Assembly: GCA_042095055.1 (NCBI GenBank) | Contig: JBELBZ010000037.1 | Location: forward strand, 1 to 18,415 | DNA from: UBA8752 sp042095055 | Lineage (GTDB): Bacteria; Bacteroidota; Bacteroidia; Flavobacteriales_D; Sanyastnellaceae | DNA length: 18,415 nucleotides | Reading direction: 5' to 3' | In this document: in pieces, positions 1-7,130 of the stretch | How positions within the stretch are numbered: the stretch's first letter is position 1 | Layout: each line of letters opens with the position of its first letter | The notes under the pieces: generated by a model | The model's input: only the letters and a program-made list of their open reading frames with translations | What the model was told of the DNA's origin: nothing | Database searches by the model: none | Made by a program: the position numbers and the translations under genes

Positions 1-1
1 G

Positions 2-121
2 ACCAGGGCGCAGCACGGCCCGCTGATTGCGCTGTCTATCGTTGTGGCGTTGCTCATGCCATTCACCTTCCGCTCAGCGCTCGACAAAAAAAAACCCGCT
101 CCTTGGGGGAAGCGGGTTTGA
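2..121 (+). CDS. C-terminal end of a probable membrane protein (partial)
   Basis: An open frame enters from the left edge and gives 39 residues before a TGA. It has one hydrophobic stretch (PLIALSIVVALLMPFTF, about residues 7-23) followed by a basic tail (LDKKKPAPWGKR). This looks like a last transmembrane helix with a positively charged cytoplasmic end. The final third of the frame runs through the terminator hairpin at 86-119, so the tail residues are partly dictated by that hairpin. The family cannot be named from this fragment. It could also be a chance open frame, since only 120 bases are visible. Confidence 0.4.
   Translation, partial: TRAQHGPLIALSIVVALLMPFTFRSALDKKKPAPWGKRV
86..119 (-). 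terminator. Intrinsic terminator of the tRNA-Glu transcript
   Basis: A 9-bp perfect stem pairs AAACCCGCT (92-100) with AGCGGGTTT (111-119) around a 10-base loop. On the minus strand the stem is followed by an unbroken T-tract, seen as the A-run at 86-94 on the plus strand. It lies directly downstream of the tRNA gene. On the plus strand the stem is not followed by a T-tract, so it would be a poor terminator in that direction. Confidence 0.8.
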
Positions 122-128
122 TCTGTTG

Positions 129-200
129 TAGCCCGTAGGGGATTCGAACCCCTGCTACCAGGATGAAAACCTGGCGTCCTAACCCCTAGACGAACGGGCC
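129..200 (-). tRNA. tRNA-Glu (anticodon TTC)
   Basis: The minus strand folds as a 72-base tRNA. The acceptor stem pairs GGCCCGT with ACGGGCT, with a G-U first pair. The D-arm begins GTCTAGGGG. The anticodon arm has stems CCAGG/CCTGG around the loop TTTTCAT, giving anticodon TTC (glutamate). The T-arm is GGGGTTCGAATCCCC. The discriminator base is A and a 3' CCA is not encoded (the bases read ACA), so CCA must be added after transcription. The D-arm start is close to that of bacterial tRNA-Glu. The gene has its own promoter (211-240) and terminator (86-119). Confidence 0.97.
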
Positions 201-210
201 AAAGGGGGCG

Positions 211-240
211 CAAAGATAGTGCGCGAAACGAATCCGGCAA
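211..240 (-). promoter_or_regulatory. Bacteroidota-type promoter of tRNA-Glu
   Basis: On the minus strand TTG (238-240) is followed by exactly 19 bases and then TATCTTTG (211-218). This is a full match to the Bacteroidota primary sigma factor consensus: TTG at -33 and TAnnTTTG at -7. The expected transcription start, around 204-205, lies only a few bases before the mature 5' end of the tRNA at 200. Confidence 0.8.
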
Positions 241-257
241 GTGTGCCTGAAGATTCC

Positions 258-731
258 TCAACCGAGGTAGGCGCGGTACATCCACACCAGCTTCTCCTGT
301 TCTCGGATGTAGTCGCTCATGAGGGCATTGGTGCCTTCGTCACCCGCCTCGCTGGAGAGGTGGAGCAACGTGCGTTCGCGCAGCAAAATCACGCTAAAAG
401 CAGCGACACAGTGCTTGAGGGCTTCTGCTCCATCGGAGACATCCTTGACCACGGGTACTTTGCTTGTGGTGAGGTATTCCTCGTGGGTGTGGGTGGGGTG
501 TCCTCCGAGGGTGAGGACGCGCTCTGCCACCTCATCGATTTTGAGCTGGAGGTCCGAATAGAGCTCTTCAAATTTGGCGTGCAGCTCGAAGAACTCCTTG
601 CCACGGATGTTCCAGTGGAATCCGCGTGCGTTCATGTAGAAGATGGTGAGGTCTGCGAGGAGGCCGTTGAGTCCGCTGGAGAGCTGCGCTGCAGCTTCGG
701 CATTGAGGCCTATGGGCGTATTCGTATCCAT
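258..731 (-). CDS. dps: Dps-family ferritin-like DNA-binding / iron-storage protein
   Basis: This 157-residue protein has the length and pattern of Dps (starvation-induced miniferritin), a 12-subunit shell that oxidises Fe(II) with peroxide and protects DNA. The ferroxidase residues at the subunit interface are visible with canonical spacing: His39 (in FHWNI), His51 (ELHAKFEELY), Asp66 and Glu70 (IDEVAER). This matches the H-x11-H ... D-x3-E pattern of the family. The N-terminus is short and not very basic, so DNA binding by a charged tail is not evident. It lies 44 bases downstream of proS on the same strand with no good promoter in the gap, so read-through from proS is possible. Confidence 0.93.
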   Translation of the reverse strand: MDTNTPIGLNAEAAAQLSSGLNGLLADLTIFYMNARGFHWNIRGKEFFELHAKFEELYSDLQLKIDEVAERVLTLGGHPTHTHEEYLTTSKVPVVKDVSDGAEALKHCVAAFSVILLRERTLLHLSSEAGDEGTNALMSDYIREQEKLVWMYRAYLG

Positions 732-775
732 ATCAAATCAACGGTGAAATCGAGGGGAATGTTCTGGGCAACGGC

Positions 776-2245
776 TCAATAGGCACGGGCAAAGAGCACG
801 CGTCGTACGCTGGGAGCGCCGGTGCGAATGCAGGTCCCCGGTGTTGTATCGCCTTCGAGCGGGATGCAACGGATGGTGGCCTTGGTTTCCTTTTTGATGC
901 GCTCTTCCGTTTCAGCGGTGCCGTCCCAGTGGGCGCTCAAGAAGCCCCCCTCTTCGAGGCCGGCGGTGAACTCCTCCCAGGTGTTGACCTCCCGGGTGCC
1001 CTGCTCCATGCGGGCGCGGGCGCGCTCGAGCAGGCCGTCTTGGATCTCGGCCAACAGTTGCTGGACGTGGGTGACGATTTGGTCAGCGGGGATGAACGCC
1101 TTCTCTCCAGTGTCGCGTCGGGCGACCTCCACAGTGCCGTTTTCGGCATCGCGCGGGCCGATGGCCAAACGCACAGGAACGCCCTTGAGCTCGTACTCGG
1201 CAAACTTCCAACCAGAACGCTTGGTGTCGTCGTCGTCGAGCTTCACGCGGAGGCCCGTCGCCTTGAGATCATCGCGCAGCTTTTCGCAGGCGGTGTTGAC
1301 CACCTCATTGGCTTCTCCTCCTTTTTGGATGGGCACGATCACGGCCTCGATGGGGGCCAACTTTGGCGGCACCACGAGGCCTTTGTCGTCGCTGTGCGTC
1401 ATGATCAGCGCGCCCATCAAACGGGTGGAGACGCCCCAGCTGGAAGCCCAAACGAATTCCTTTCCACCCTCCTTGGTGGCGTAGGTCACGTCAAAGGCCT
1501 TGGCAAAGTTCTGTCCGAGGAAGTGGCTCGTGCCAGCCTGCAGCGCTTTGCCGTCTTGCATCATGGCCTCGATGCAGAAAGTGTCGTCGGCGCCGGCAAA
1601 CCGCTCGCTTTCGGACTTCACGCCACGCACCACTGGCATGGCCATCCAGCCCTCGGCAAAGTCCGCATAGACATGCAGCATCTTCTCCGCTTCTTCCATC
1701 GCTTCGGCCTTGGTGGCGTGGGCGGTGTGGCCCTCTTGCCACAGGAATTCAGTGGTGCGCAGGAAGAGGCGTGTGCGCATCTCCCAGCGGACCACATTGG
1801 CCCATTGATTGACCAGCAAAGGCAAGTCGCGATAGCTCTGGATCCAGTTTTTGTAGGTCTTCCAAATGATGGTTTCCGAGGTAGGGCGCACGATGAGCTC
1901 CTCCTCGAGTTTCGCCTCGGGGTCCACAATCACGCCCTCTCCATCGGGGTCGTTCTTGAGGCGGTAGTGGGTCACCACCGCGCACTCCTTGGCAAAGCCT
2001 TCGACGTGTGCCGCTTCCTTGCTGAGGTAGCTTTTGGGGATGAACAGCGGGAAGTAAGCGTTCACGTGACCGGTGTCCTTGAACTTGCCGTCCAACACCT
2101 CTTTCATGCGCTCCCAAATCGCGAAACCGTATGGCTTGATGACCATGCACCCCTTCACATCGCTGTGCTGGGCAAGGTCCGCCTCGACGACGATCTCGTT
2201 GTACCACTTGGAATAATCCTGTTCTCTGGAAGTCAGCTTCGCCAT
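776..2245 (-). CDS. proS: Prolyl-tRNA synthetase, short archaeal/eukaryotic-like type
   Basis: This 489-residue class II aminoacyl-tRNA synthetase charges tRNA-Pro with proline in the cytoplasm. Visible class II landmarks are the motif 1 region (VNAYFPLFIP, about 61-70), the TxE loop RPTSETIIW (120-128), motif 2 (RWEMRTRLFLRTTEFLWQEG, 153-172) and motif 3 (GVSTRLMGALIMTHSDD, 271-287). An anticodon-binding domain follows (about 300-400). The C-terminal domain ends in Ala-Tyr; a terminal tyrosine is characteristic of the ProS type 3 group. It lacks the editing (INS) insertion of the longer bacterial type, in keeping with its length. The start ATG is followed by MAKLTSREQDYSKWYN, a typical N-terminus for this group. 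Confidence 0.96.
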   Translation of the reverse strand: MAKLTSREQDYSKWYNEIVVEADLAQHSDVKGCMVIKPYGFAIWERMKEVLDGKFKDTGHVNAYFPLFIPKSYLSKEAAHVEGFAKECAVVTHYRLKNDPDGEGVIVDPEAKLEEELIVRPTSETIIWKTYKNWIQSYRDLPLLVNQWANVVRWEMRTRLFLRTTEFLWQEGHTAHATKAEAMEEAEKMLHVYADFAEGWMAMPVVRGVKSESERFAGADDTFCIEAMMQDGKALQAGTSHFLGQNFAKAFDVTYATKEGGKEFVWASSWGVSTRLMGALIMTHSDDKGLVVPPKLAPIEAVIVPIQKGGEANEVVNTACEKLRDDLKATGLRVKLDDDDTKRSGWKFAEYELKGVPVRLAIGPRDAENGTVEVARRDTGEKAFIPADQIVTHVQQLLAEIQDGLLERARARMEQGTREVNTWEEFTAGLEEGGFLSAHWDGTAETEERIKKETKATIRCIPLEGDTTPGTCIRTGAPSVRRVLFARAY

Positions 2246-2289
2246 GTCTTGTTTTTGGTACGGTGTTTGCTCTTACAAACATCGAGGCG

Positions 2290-2316
2290 CGAAAATACGC
2301 CACCCATCGTGGTCAA
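2290..2316 (-). promoter_or_regulatory. Possible promoter of proS
   Basis: On the minus strand TTG (2314-2316) is followed by 16 bases and TATTTTCG (2290-2297), a 7-of-8 match to TAnnTTTG. The spacing is at the short end of the usual range. A start near 2284 would leave a leader of about 40 bases before the proS ATG. Confidence 0.35.
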
Positions 2317-2332
2317 CCGAGCCCTCAACATA

Positions 2333-2362
2333 TTGTCACTCCGGTCATTCACCGTAATTTAC
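2333..2362 (+). promoter_or_regulatory. Possible promoter of the GNPYG lipoprotein gene
   Basis: TTG (2333-2335), a 19-base spacer and TAATTTAC (2355-2362) give the right spacing and six of the eight consensus positions, if TAnnTTTG is counted with its two free bases. The ATG at 2371 would then be only a few bases from the transcription start, so the leader would be almost absent. This makes the call tentative. Confidence 0.3.
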
Positions 2363-2370
2363 ATCCATCG

Positions 2371-3594
2371 ATGAACGTACTCCGTCTTTCTCTCCTCGCT
2401 GCACTCCCGCTTTGGCTGGCCTCCTGCTCCACAGGCATTGATCTCATTGGTGACCGCCAACTGGAATCGGACGAATTCTACCTCGCCGGTGGTGAACCAC
2501 ATACAGGTGATGAAGCGATTGATGATGCCCGATATGGGCAATGGATGGATGAGGTTGATGAGTTCAACGACGGTGACTTTGACGATCCCTATGCAGGAAA
2601 CTATTCTGGCCGGTCGAACAGCCAATTGTGGAACCGATACACTCCAGGCTGGTCCAGCGGACTGACTTCCAGCTTTGGCAATCCCTATGGCTACGGCAAT
2701 CCCTACGGCTCGTTTGGTATGGGTACCGGTGGATTTGGAAACCCATACGGTATGGGCAACAACAACATGGCGTTTATGAATGGCTACGACGCTTGGGGCA
2801 ATCCCATCGGTGGATTTGGCAATTCAGGATTTGGCTACGGCAACCCCTATGGAATGGGCGGTTTTGGAGGCAACGGCTGGGGCTATGACCCTTGGGGTGG
2901 CGGTTACTGGGGCACCCCTGGCAACGGATACTTCGGCGGGTCCGGTTATGGATACCACCCTTACTATGGCAACTTGGGCGCTTACGGCAACGGTTGGTGT
3001 GGCAATGGTACCAGCGGCACTGGAGGTGGTGTGATCACCTTTACTCCGCCCCGCCCACGCCCCAGTTTGGGTCAATTCACTGGCGTGTCCAACGGTGCCG
3101 GTGCTGGCAGTGGTGGTCAGGCGGACGGTTCATTCGATGGCTCAGGTGTTTCCTCAGGAAACCAACCCGCTGTTTCTCGCACGACTGACCGGGCCAACGC
3201 CGACAGCAAGCGTGAGCAAAACCGCAAACTGCGCGCTGAGCAACAACAATTGCGCAGTGAACGGGAAGCGGCAGAGCGCAGGGCATTGGAGCGTCAGCGA
3301 CAATCCCGCAACAGCCAACGTCTTGCCCAACAGCAACGGCGTGAAACCCGCAAGACAGAGCGTCAGGACAATGGGGACAACGGAAACCGTTCGGGCATTC
3401 AACGCACCGAGGAGAACTCCAGATCATCTTCCCCACGCCAACAGTGGAATTCTCCCGCCAAGGAGAACAACACCAGCGCTCCGAGTCCCAGCCGGGGGTC
3501 CACCCGTCCGGCGCAACAAAACAACACCAGGCCCAGTGCCCCGCGCCCCTCGAACAGCCGCTCAGGCTCGAGCCGTGGTGGCCGGGGAGGCTGA
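2371..3594 (+). CDS. Gly/Asn/Tyr-rich low-complexity lipoprotein with coiled-coil tail
   Basis: The frame is open from further upstream, but the ATG at 2371 is chosen because it starts a clean lipoprotein signal: MNVLRLSLLAALPLWLASC with the lipobox LASC (Cys19). The 407-residue product has four zones. An acidic zone (about 20-80) comes first. A Gly/Asn/Tyr/Phe-rich zone (about 100-220) holds five GNP[Y/I]G units at 103, 109, 123, 143 and 157. A charged Gln/Arg/Glu-rich zone (about 275-335) probably forms a coiled coil. The tail is Ser/Pro/Asn/Arg-rich and ends RGGRGG. I do not recognise an enzymatic domain. The gene lies 18 bases upstream of the FadL-like barrel, so a shared transcript and a role at the outer membrane are likely but inferred. 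Confidence 0.85.
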   Translation: MNVLRLSLLAALPLWLASCSTGIDLIGDRQLESDEFYLAGGEPHTGDEAIDDARYGQWMDEVDEFNDGDFDDPYAGNYSGRSNSQLWNRYTPGWSSGLTSSFGNPYGYGNPYGSFGMGTGGFGNPYGMGNNNMAFMNGYDAWGNPIGGFGNSGFGYGNPYGMGGFGGNGWGYDPWGGGYWGTPGNGYFGGSGYGYHPYYGNLGAYGNGWCGNGTSGTGGGVITFTPPRPRPSLGQFTGVSNGAGAGSGGQADGSFDGSGVSSGNQPAVSRTTDRANADSKREQNRKLRAEQQQLRSEREAAERRALERQRQSRNSQRLAQQQRRETRKTERQDNGDNGNRSGIQRTEENSRSSSPRQQWNSPAKENNTSAPSPSRGSTRPAQQNNTRPSAPRPSNSRSGSSRGGRGG

Positions 3595-3612
3595 TCTACC
3601 AGCGCTAACATC

Positions 3613-5106
3613 ATGATGATCAATTGTAAAAGAGGACTGGCCGTTCTCCTGGTGTTTTGTGCCCAATGGGGAGCTGCCCAAGGCTTGGCGGACGTCATGC
3701 AATACAGCCGTCAAGATCCACTTGGGTCCGCTCGGTCCATGGGCATGGGGGGCGCAATGACCGCGTTGGGTGCCGACCTTGGCGCCATCTGGTCCAACCC
3801 TGCTGGACTGGGGATGTACAGGTCGAGCGACCTCTCTTTCAGTGTCGCTCCTGGTGCTGGCGGGGCCAGCACCAACTACCTCGGCAACCAAAGCGTAACC
3901 GCTGAGCCCCACCTCATCGTCGGTCAACTCGGTGTAGCCCTGACCATGCCCATGCTGAGTGCCGACTTCAAACGGGGAACTTTTGCCATTGGCTACACCC
4001 CATTGAATGACTTCCACCAAAGGGCGGAGTGGTCCGGTGAAACCGAAGGCAACAGCATCACCCAACAATTCGCACAGCAGGCCAACGGCACCGCTTTTGA
4101 CAGCCTGTGGTACTATCATCCGTTCGATGCTGAGCTCGCTTGGTACACCTACATGATCGACACTGTAGCGGGTTCTGACGATGCCTACTCGCCCGCCTAT
4201 TCATCTGATCAAGTGCGCCAAGAATTGCGCAGAGACCGCACGGGCAGAATGGGCGAAACCACGATCGCTTTTGGCACAAGCTACCGGGACCAATTGCACA
4301 TTGGCTGCTCTGCAGGAATTGTGTCTGCGGAGATGAACCGTGTGGACGTGTACCGCGAAATCAAAACTTCTGGGCCTTCACCGCTGCAAGAACTGACATT
4401 CAACGATCGGCTCGATGTTTCGGGATCTGGCGCATACTGGGCTTTTGGCCTGATTCTCCAACCCCAAAAGATGCCATTCCGTCTGGGATGGAGCTACCGG
4501 AGTGGCACGGTGCTCAGCATTGAAGACTTCTACCAGGTCGATGCTTCAGCGACGTTCGCAGGCAGCGGAACGTTTGCAGCGGAAAGCCCCAGCAGCTTCG
4601 TGGAATACAAGGTTCGAACGCCCCGCAGGCACCAGCTGGGCTTGAGCTGGACGTTCGGGAAGTTGGCCGTTTTGAGCCTCGACTATGCCCAAACGGACTT
4701 CGCCAAAGCCGACTTCACCTCTGATGACTTCTACGTTGAGGATGTAGAAGCGATCCAAGACGACATTGAAGACGAATTCAAGCTGGAGCAACAGTACCGT
4801 TTCGGTCTGGAGATCAGGGCTGAGGAAGAGTGGCGGATTCGCCTCGGTGGCGGATGGCGCTCCATGGCGGCTGCGCCCATCACGAACGGATTTGGAGACA
4901 GCAATGGCGCCATCATCGAAGGCAGCGCCACCATGGGCCACGCTGCATTGGGAGCTGAATACCGCACCGAAACGTGGTACGCAGGGGCGACTTACCGCCA
5001 CAGCTCCACAGCAGATGGACGCAAGCTCTACGGCCTCGGCCCAGAGGTCGCCACCGGGCGCACAGGATTGGGCCTGCTCATGCTGACCATTGGGGCGCGG
5101 TATTGA
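3613..5106 (+). CDS. OmpP1/FadL-like outer-membrane beta-barrel protein
   Basis: This 497-residue protein begins with a signal peptide (hydrophobic LAVLLVFCAQWGAAQ, cleavage near residue 23). The family hallmark follows: GSARSMGMGGAMTALGADLGAIWSNPAGLGMYR in residues 38-70. FadL-type and OmpP1-type transporters use this N-terminal region as a hatch inside the barrel, with the conserved NPAG. The rest shows alternating polar/aromatic strands expected of an outer-membrane barrel and ends YRHSST...LGLLMLTIGARY, with a terminal aromatic residue. FadL relatives move hydrophobic substrates across the outer membrane; the substrate here is unknown. Two adjacent ATGs (3613 and 3616) could serve as start. 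It is probably co-transcribed with the preceding lipoprotein. Confidence 0.88.
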   Translation: MMINCKRGLAVLLVFCAQWGAAQGLADVMQYSRQDPLGSARSMGMGGAMTALGADLGAIWSNPAGLGMYRSSDLSFSVAPGAGGASTNYLGNQSVTAEPHLIVGQLGVALTMPMLSADFKRGTFAIGYTPLNDFHQRAEWSGETEGNSITQQFAQQANGTAFDSLWYYHPFDAELAWYTYMIDTVAGSDDAYSPAYSSDQVRQELRRDRTGRMGETTIAFGTSYRDQLHIGCSAGIVSAEMNRVDVYREIKTSGPSPLQELTFNDRLDVSGSGAYWAFGLILQPQKMPFRLGWSYRSGTVLSIEDFYQVDASATFAGSGTFAAESPSSFVEYKVRTPRRHQLGLSWTFGKLAVLSLDYAQTDFAKADFTSDDFYVEDVEAIQDDIEDEFKLEQQYRFGLEIRAEEEWRIRLGGGWRSMAAAPITNGFGDSNGAIIEGSATMGHAALGAEYRTETWYAGATYRHSSTADGRKLYGLGPEVATGRTGLGLLMLTIGARY

Positions 5107-5162
5107 CCGCGCATCACTTGTTTTAATAAAGAAGTCCGCCTTCGGGCAGGTGAACAGCCCGA

Positions 5163-5963
5163 TCAGGCCTTGGCCTTCTTGAGCTTCTTCTGAACCGCCT
5201 TCTGCATCTTCTCTGCCTCTTCTACCGCGAGCTCCTCGTCTACGAGGATGCGGCCACTGTGCTCGTCGACGATGATGCGCTTGCGGGCGCTCACATCGAG
5301 AATGCGCTGTGGTGGAATCTTGATGAAGCTGCCTGCACTGGCCTCACGCTCGATGGGCACAACGGCCATGCCGTTTTTGGCGCCACCGCGAATCCGCAAG
5401 TAGGCCTTGAGCAAGCGGTCGTCGATGCTCTCTGCCATCTCGCCGCTCATGCTGTTGAGGACTTCCTCCTCGGCACGGGTCTCAGCGATGATTTCGTCGA
5501 GCTCAGCGCGCTTGGTTTCCAAATCGGCTGATCGGCTGTCAAACTTGGTCTGTACCTCCTCTATGATTTCTCCTTTCTGCTCGAGCTGGGCTTCCGCCTC
5601 GCGGATGCGCTTCTCTGAAAGTTGAATCTCCAGACTCTGGTACTCGATCTCTTTGTTGAGCGACTCGAACTCCCGGTTGTTCCGGACGCTGTTCTGCTGC
5701 TCTTCAAAACGCTTGATCGCGGCACCAGAATCGATGATGGATTCTTTGCGCTCGTGAATCTTGGCTTTGGTGCCATCGGATTCGGCTTTCAGCCGCTCCA
5801 AGCGGGACTCAAGTCCTGCCAATTCATCTTCGAGGTCTTCGACTTCGAGGGGCAGCTCACCGCGAACGACACGCAACCGGTCAATGCGGCTGTCGATCAA
5901 TTGGAGGTCATAAAGCGCCCTGAGCTTTTCCTCTGCGCTCGTGGCTTTGGTCTTCTTGGCCAT
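5163..5963 (-). CDS. Coiled-coil protein of the C4-type zinc-ribbon family, lacking the zinc cysteines
   Basis: The 266-residue product is mostly a long charged coiled coil (about 10-180) followed by a small C-terminal domain (about 185-245). That domain has the conserved core of CT398-like 'C4-type zinc ribbon' proteins: an Ala/Gly loop, FxKIPPQR, an Asp-Val segment, then RIIV...GRILVD. In the family each half normally carries CxxC. Here the positions read SAGS (209-212) and DEHS (233-236), and the whole protein has no cysteine at all. The rest of the fold signature is intact, so this is a metal-free variant and not a broken gene. The start ATG shares one base with the TGA of the Nif3-like gene (TGATG), implying translational coupling. 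The family's function is poorly understood. Confidence 0.88.
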   Translation of the reverse strand: MAKKTKATSAEEKLRALYDLQLIDSRIDRLRVVRGELPLEVEDLEDELAGLESRLERLKAESDGTKAKIHERKESIIDSGAAIKRFEEQQNSVRNNREFESLNKEIEYQSLEIQLSEKRIREAEAQLEQKGEIIEEVQTKFDSRSADLETKRAELDEIIAETRAEEEVLNSMSGEMAESIDDRLLKAYLRIRGGAKNGMAVVPIEREASAGSFIKIPPQRILDVSARKRIIVDEHSGRILVDEELAVEEAEKMQKAVQKKLKKAKA

Positions 5964-7069
5964 CAGGATACGTGAATGGGGTTGGTTCGAACTTCCGACA
6001 AAAGGACTGCGAAATTAGGGAATCCATGCTTGAAGTCAGCCAATTGATCCACAAGCCATTGCGATATTCCACTTTCGGCCTCAGCGTGACCAATGTCTGC
6101 AATGGTGATCCGCCCTTCGGCACCAAAGAATTCGTGGTATTTGAAGTCGGAAGAAAGAAATACATCTGCTCCTGCGCGCATGGCATCTGGAAGCAAAAAA
6201 CTGCCTGTTCCACCGCACAAGGCCACCTTCCGAATCGCCTTTTTCGGCGGATTTGTGTGTCGGATGATGGGGGCGTGGAAGGCCGATTTTACGCGCTCCA
6301 CGAAATCCGACCAAGCCACAGGCTCAGCGAAGGTGCCCACCCCTCCGCTGCCTGCTGTGGGGTGAACGTTGTCGAGCATGACCACATCGTGGGCCACCTC
6401 TTCATAAGGGTGAGCCGATTTCATGGCGGCGATCACCTTGCGAACGTTCCAGCGCTCCACCACCATTTCAATCCGGGTTTCTTCCTCGGTGTGGCGCTTG
6501 CCAAGCTCTCCCACAAATGGGTGGGCGCCGTTGCCGGCCCTGAAGGTCCCTTGGCCGATCTGATTGAAACTGCATTCATCGTATTGACCAATCTGTCCAC
6601 CTCCGGACATAAACATGGCTTCTCGCACGGGTTCCGCATGTCCGCTGGGAACGAAGGTGGAGATTTTGGCCAGTGTTTCTGATGCCGGGCGGAGCACTTC
6701 CATCCCTTGCAGCCCCAATTTGCGGCACATCATCGCGTTGACACCATGGGCCACATTGTCCAGGTTGGTGTGAATGGCATACAGGCCAATTCCCGCCCGC
6801 AAAGCCGCCATTACCGTGCGTTCTACTTGGTTTTTACCGGTTAGACTGCGCAGGGGTTTGAAGACGATGGGATGGTGGGATACAATCAACCCTGCTCCGA
6901 TAGACTTGGCCTCCTCCACGACCTCTTCGGTCACATCCAAAGACACCAGCACCTTTTGAATTTCCGTTTGGGGCTCTCCCACGAGCAGCCCGCTGTTGTC
7001 ATAATCCTCTTGCAACGCCGGAGGGGCAATGCGCTCCAAAACGTCGATGATGTGTTGAATCTGTGGCAT
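5963..7069 (-). CDS. Nif3-like dinuclear metal-centre protein (YbgI/YqfO family)
   Basis: The 368-residue product has the NIF3 signature: DYDNSGLLVG (22-31), VSHHPIVF (63-70, His65 and His66), HTNLDN (100-105, Asp104) and near the end DIGHAEAE (326-332, His328 and Glu332). These correspond to the two-metal site of the family. An extra domain lies between the two halves (about 125-250), as in the longer YqfO-type members. The frame is open 30 codons further upstream, but the ATG at 7069 (MPQIQHIIDVLERIAPP) matches where the family begins. The gene diverges from lpxK and overlaps the next gene by one base. The exact reaction is not settled; members have been linked to metal-dependent hydrolase activity. 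Confidence 0.93.
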   Translation of the reverse strand: MPQIQHIIDVLERIAPPALQEDYDNSGLLVGEPQTEIQKVLVSLDVTEEVVEEAKSIGAGLIVSHHPIVFKPLRSLTGKNQVERTVMAALRAGIGLYAIHTNLDNVAHGVNAMMCRKLGLQGMEVLRPASETLAKISTFVPSGHAEPVREAMFMSGGGQIGQYDECSFNQIGQGTFRAGNGAHPFVGELGKRHTEEETRIEMVVERWNVRKVIAAMKSAHPYEEVAHDVVMLDNVHPTAGSGGVGTFAEPVAWSDFVERVKSAFHAPIIRHTNPPKKAIRKVALCGGTGSFLLPDAMRAGADVFLSSDFKYHEFFGAEGRITIADIGHAEAESGISQWLVDQLADFKHGFPNFAVLLSEVRTNPIHVS

Positions 7070-7130
7070 GGTATGTTTTTCTGATGCCTGATGAAGGGCA
7101 ATCGGCTGCAATGTGGCAATTTCGCCAACG

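Noticed and set aside
929..2374. Long open frame on the plus strand opposite proS (481 codons)
   Set aside because: It is the antisense shadow of proS. The minus strand encodes a full set of class II synthetase motifs, and the plus-strand product has no recognisable domain or start context.
2671..3020. DNA repeats in the Gly-rich part of the lipoprotein gene considered as a CRISPR-like or minisatellite array
   Set aside because: The repetition is at the protein level (GNPYG) with variable spacing; there are no identical direct repeats with uniform spacers.
5137..5161. Possible bidirectional terminator between the FadL-like gene and the zinc-ribbon-like gene
   Set aside because: Only short competing stems (GCC/GGC with a TTCG loop, CGGGC/GCCCG) are present and no proper T-tract follows on either strand.
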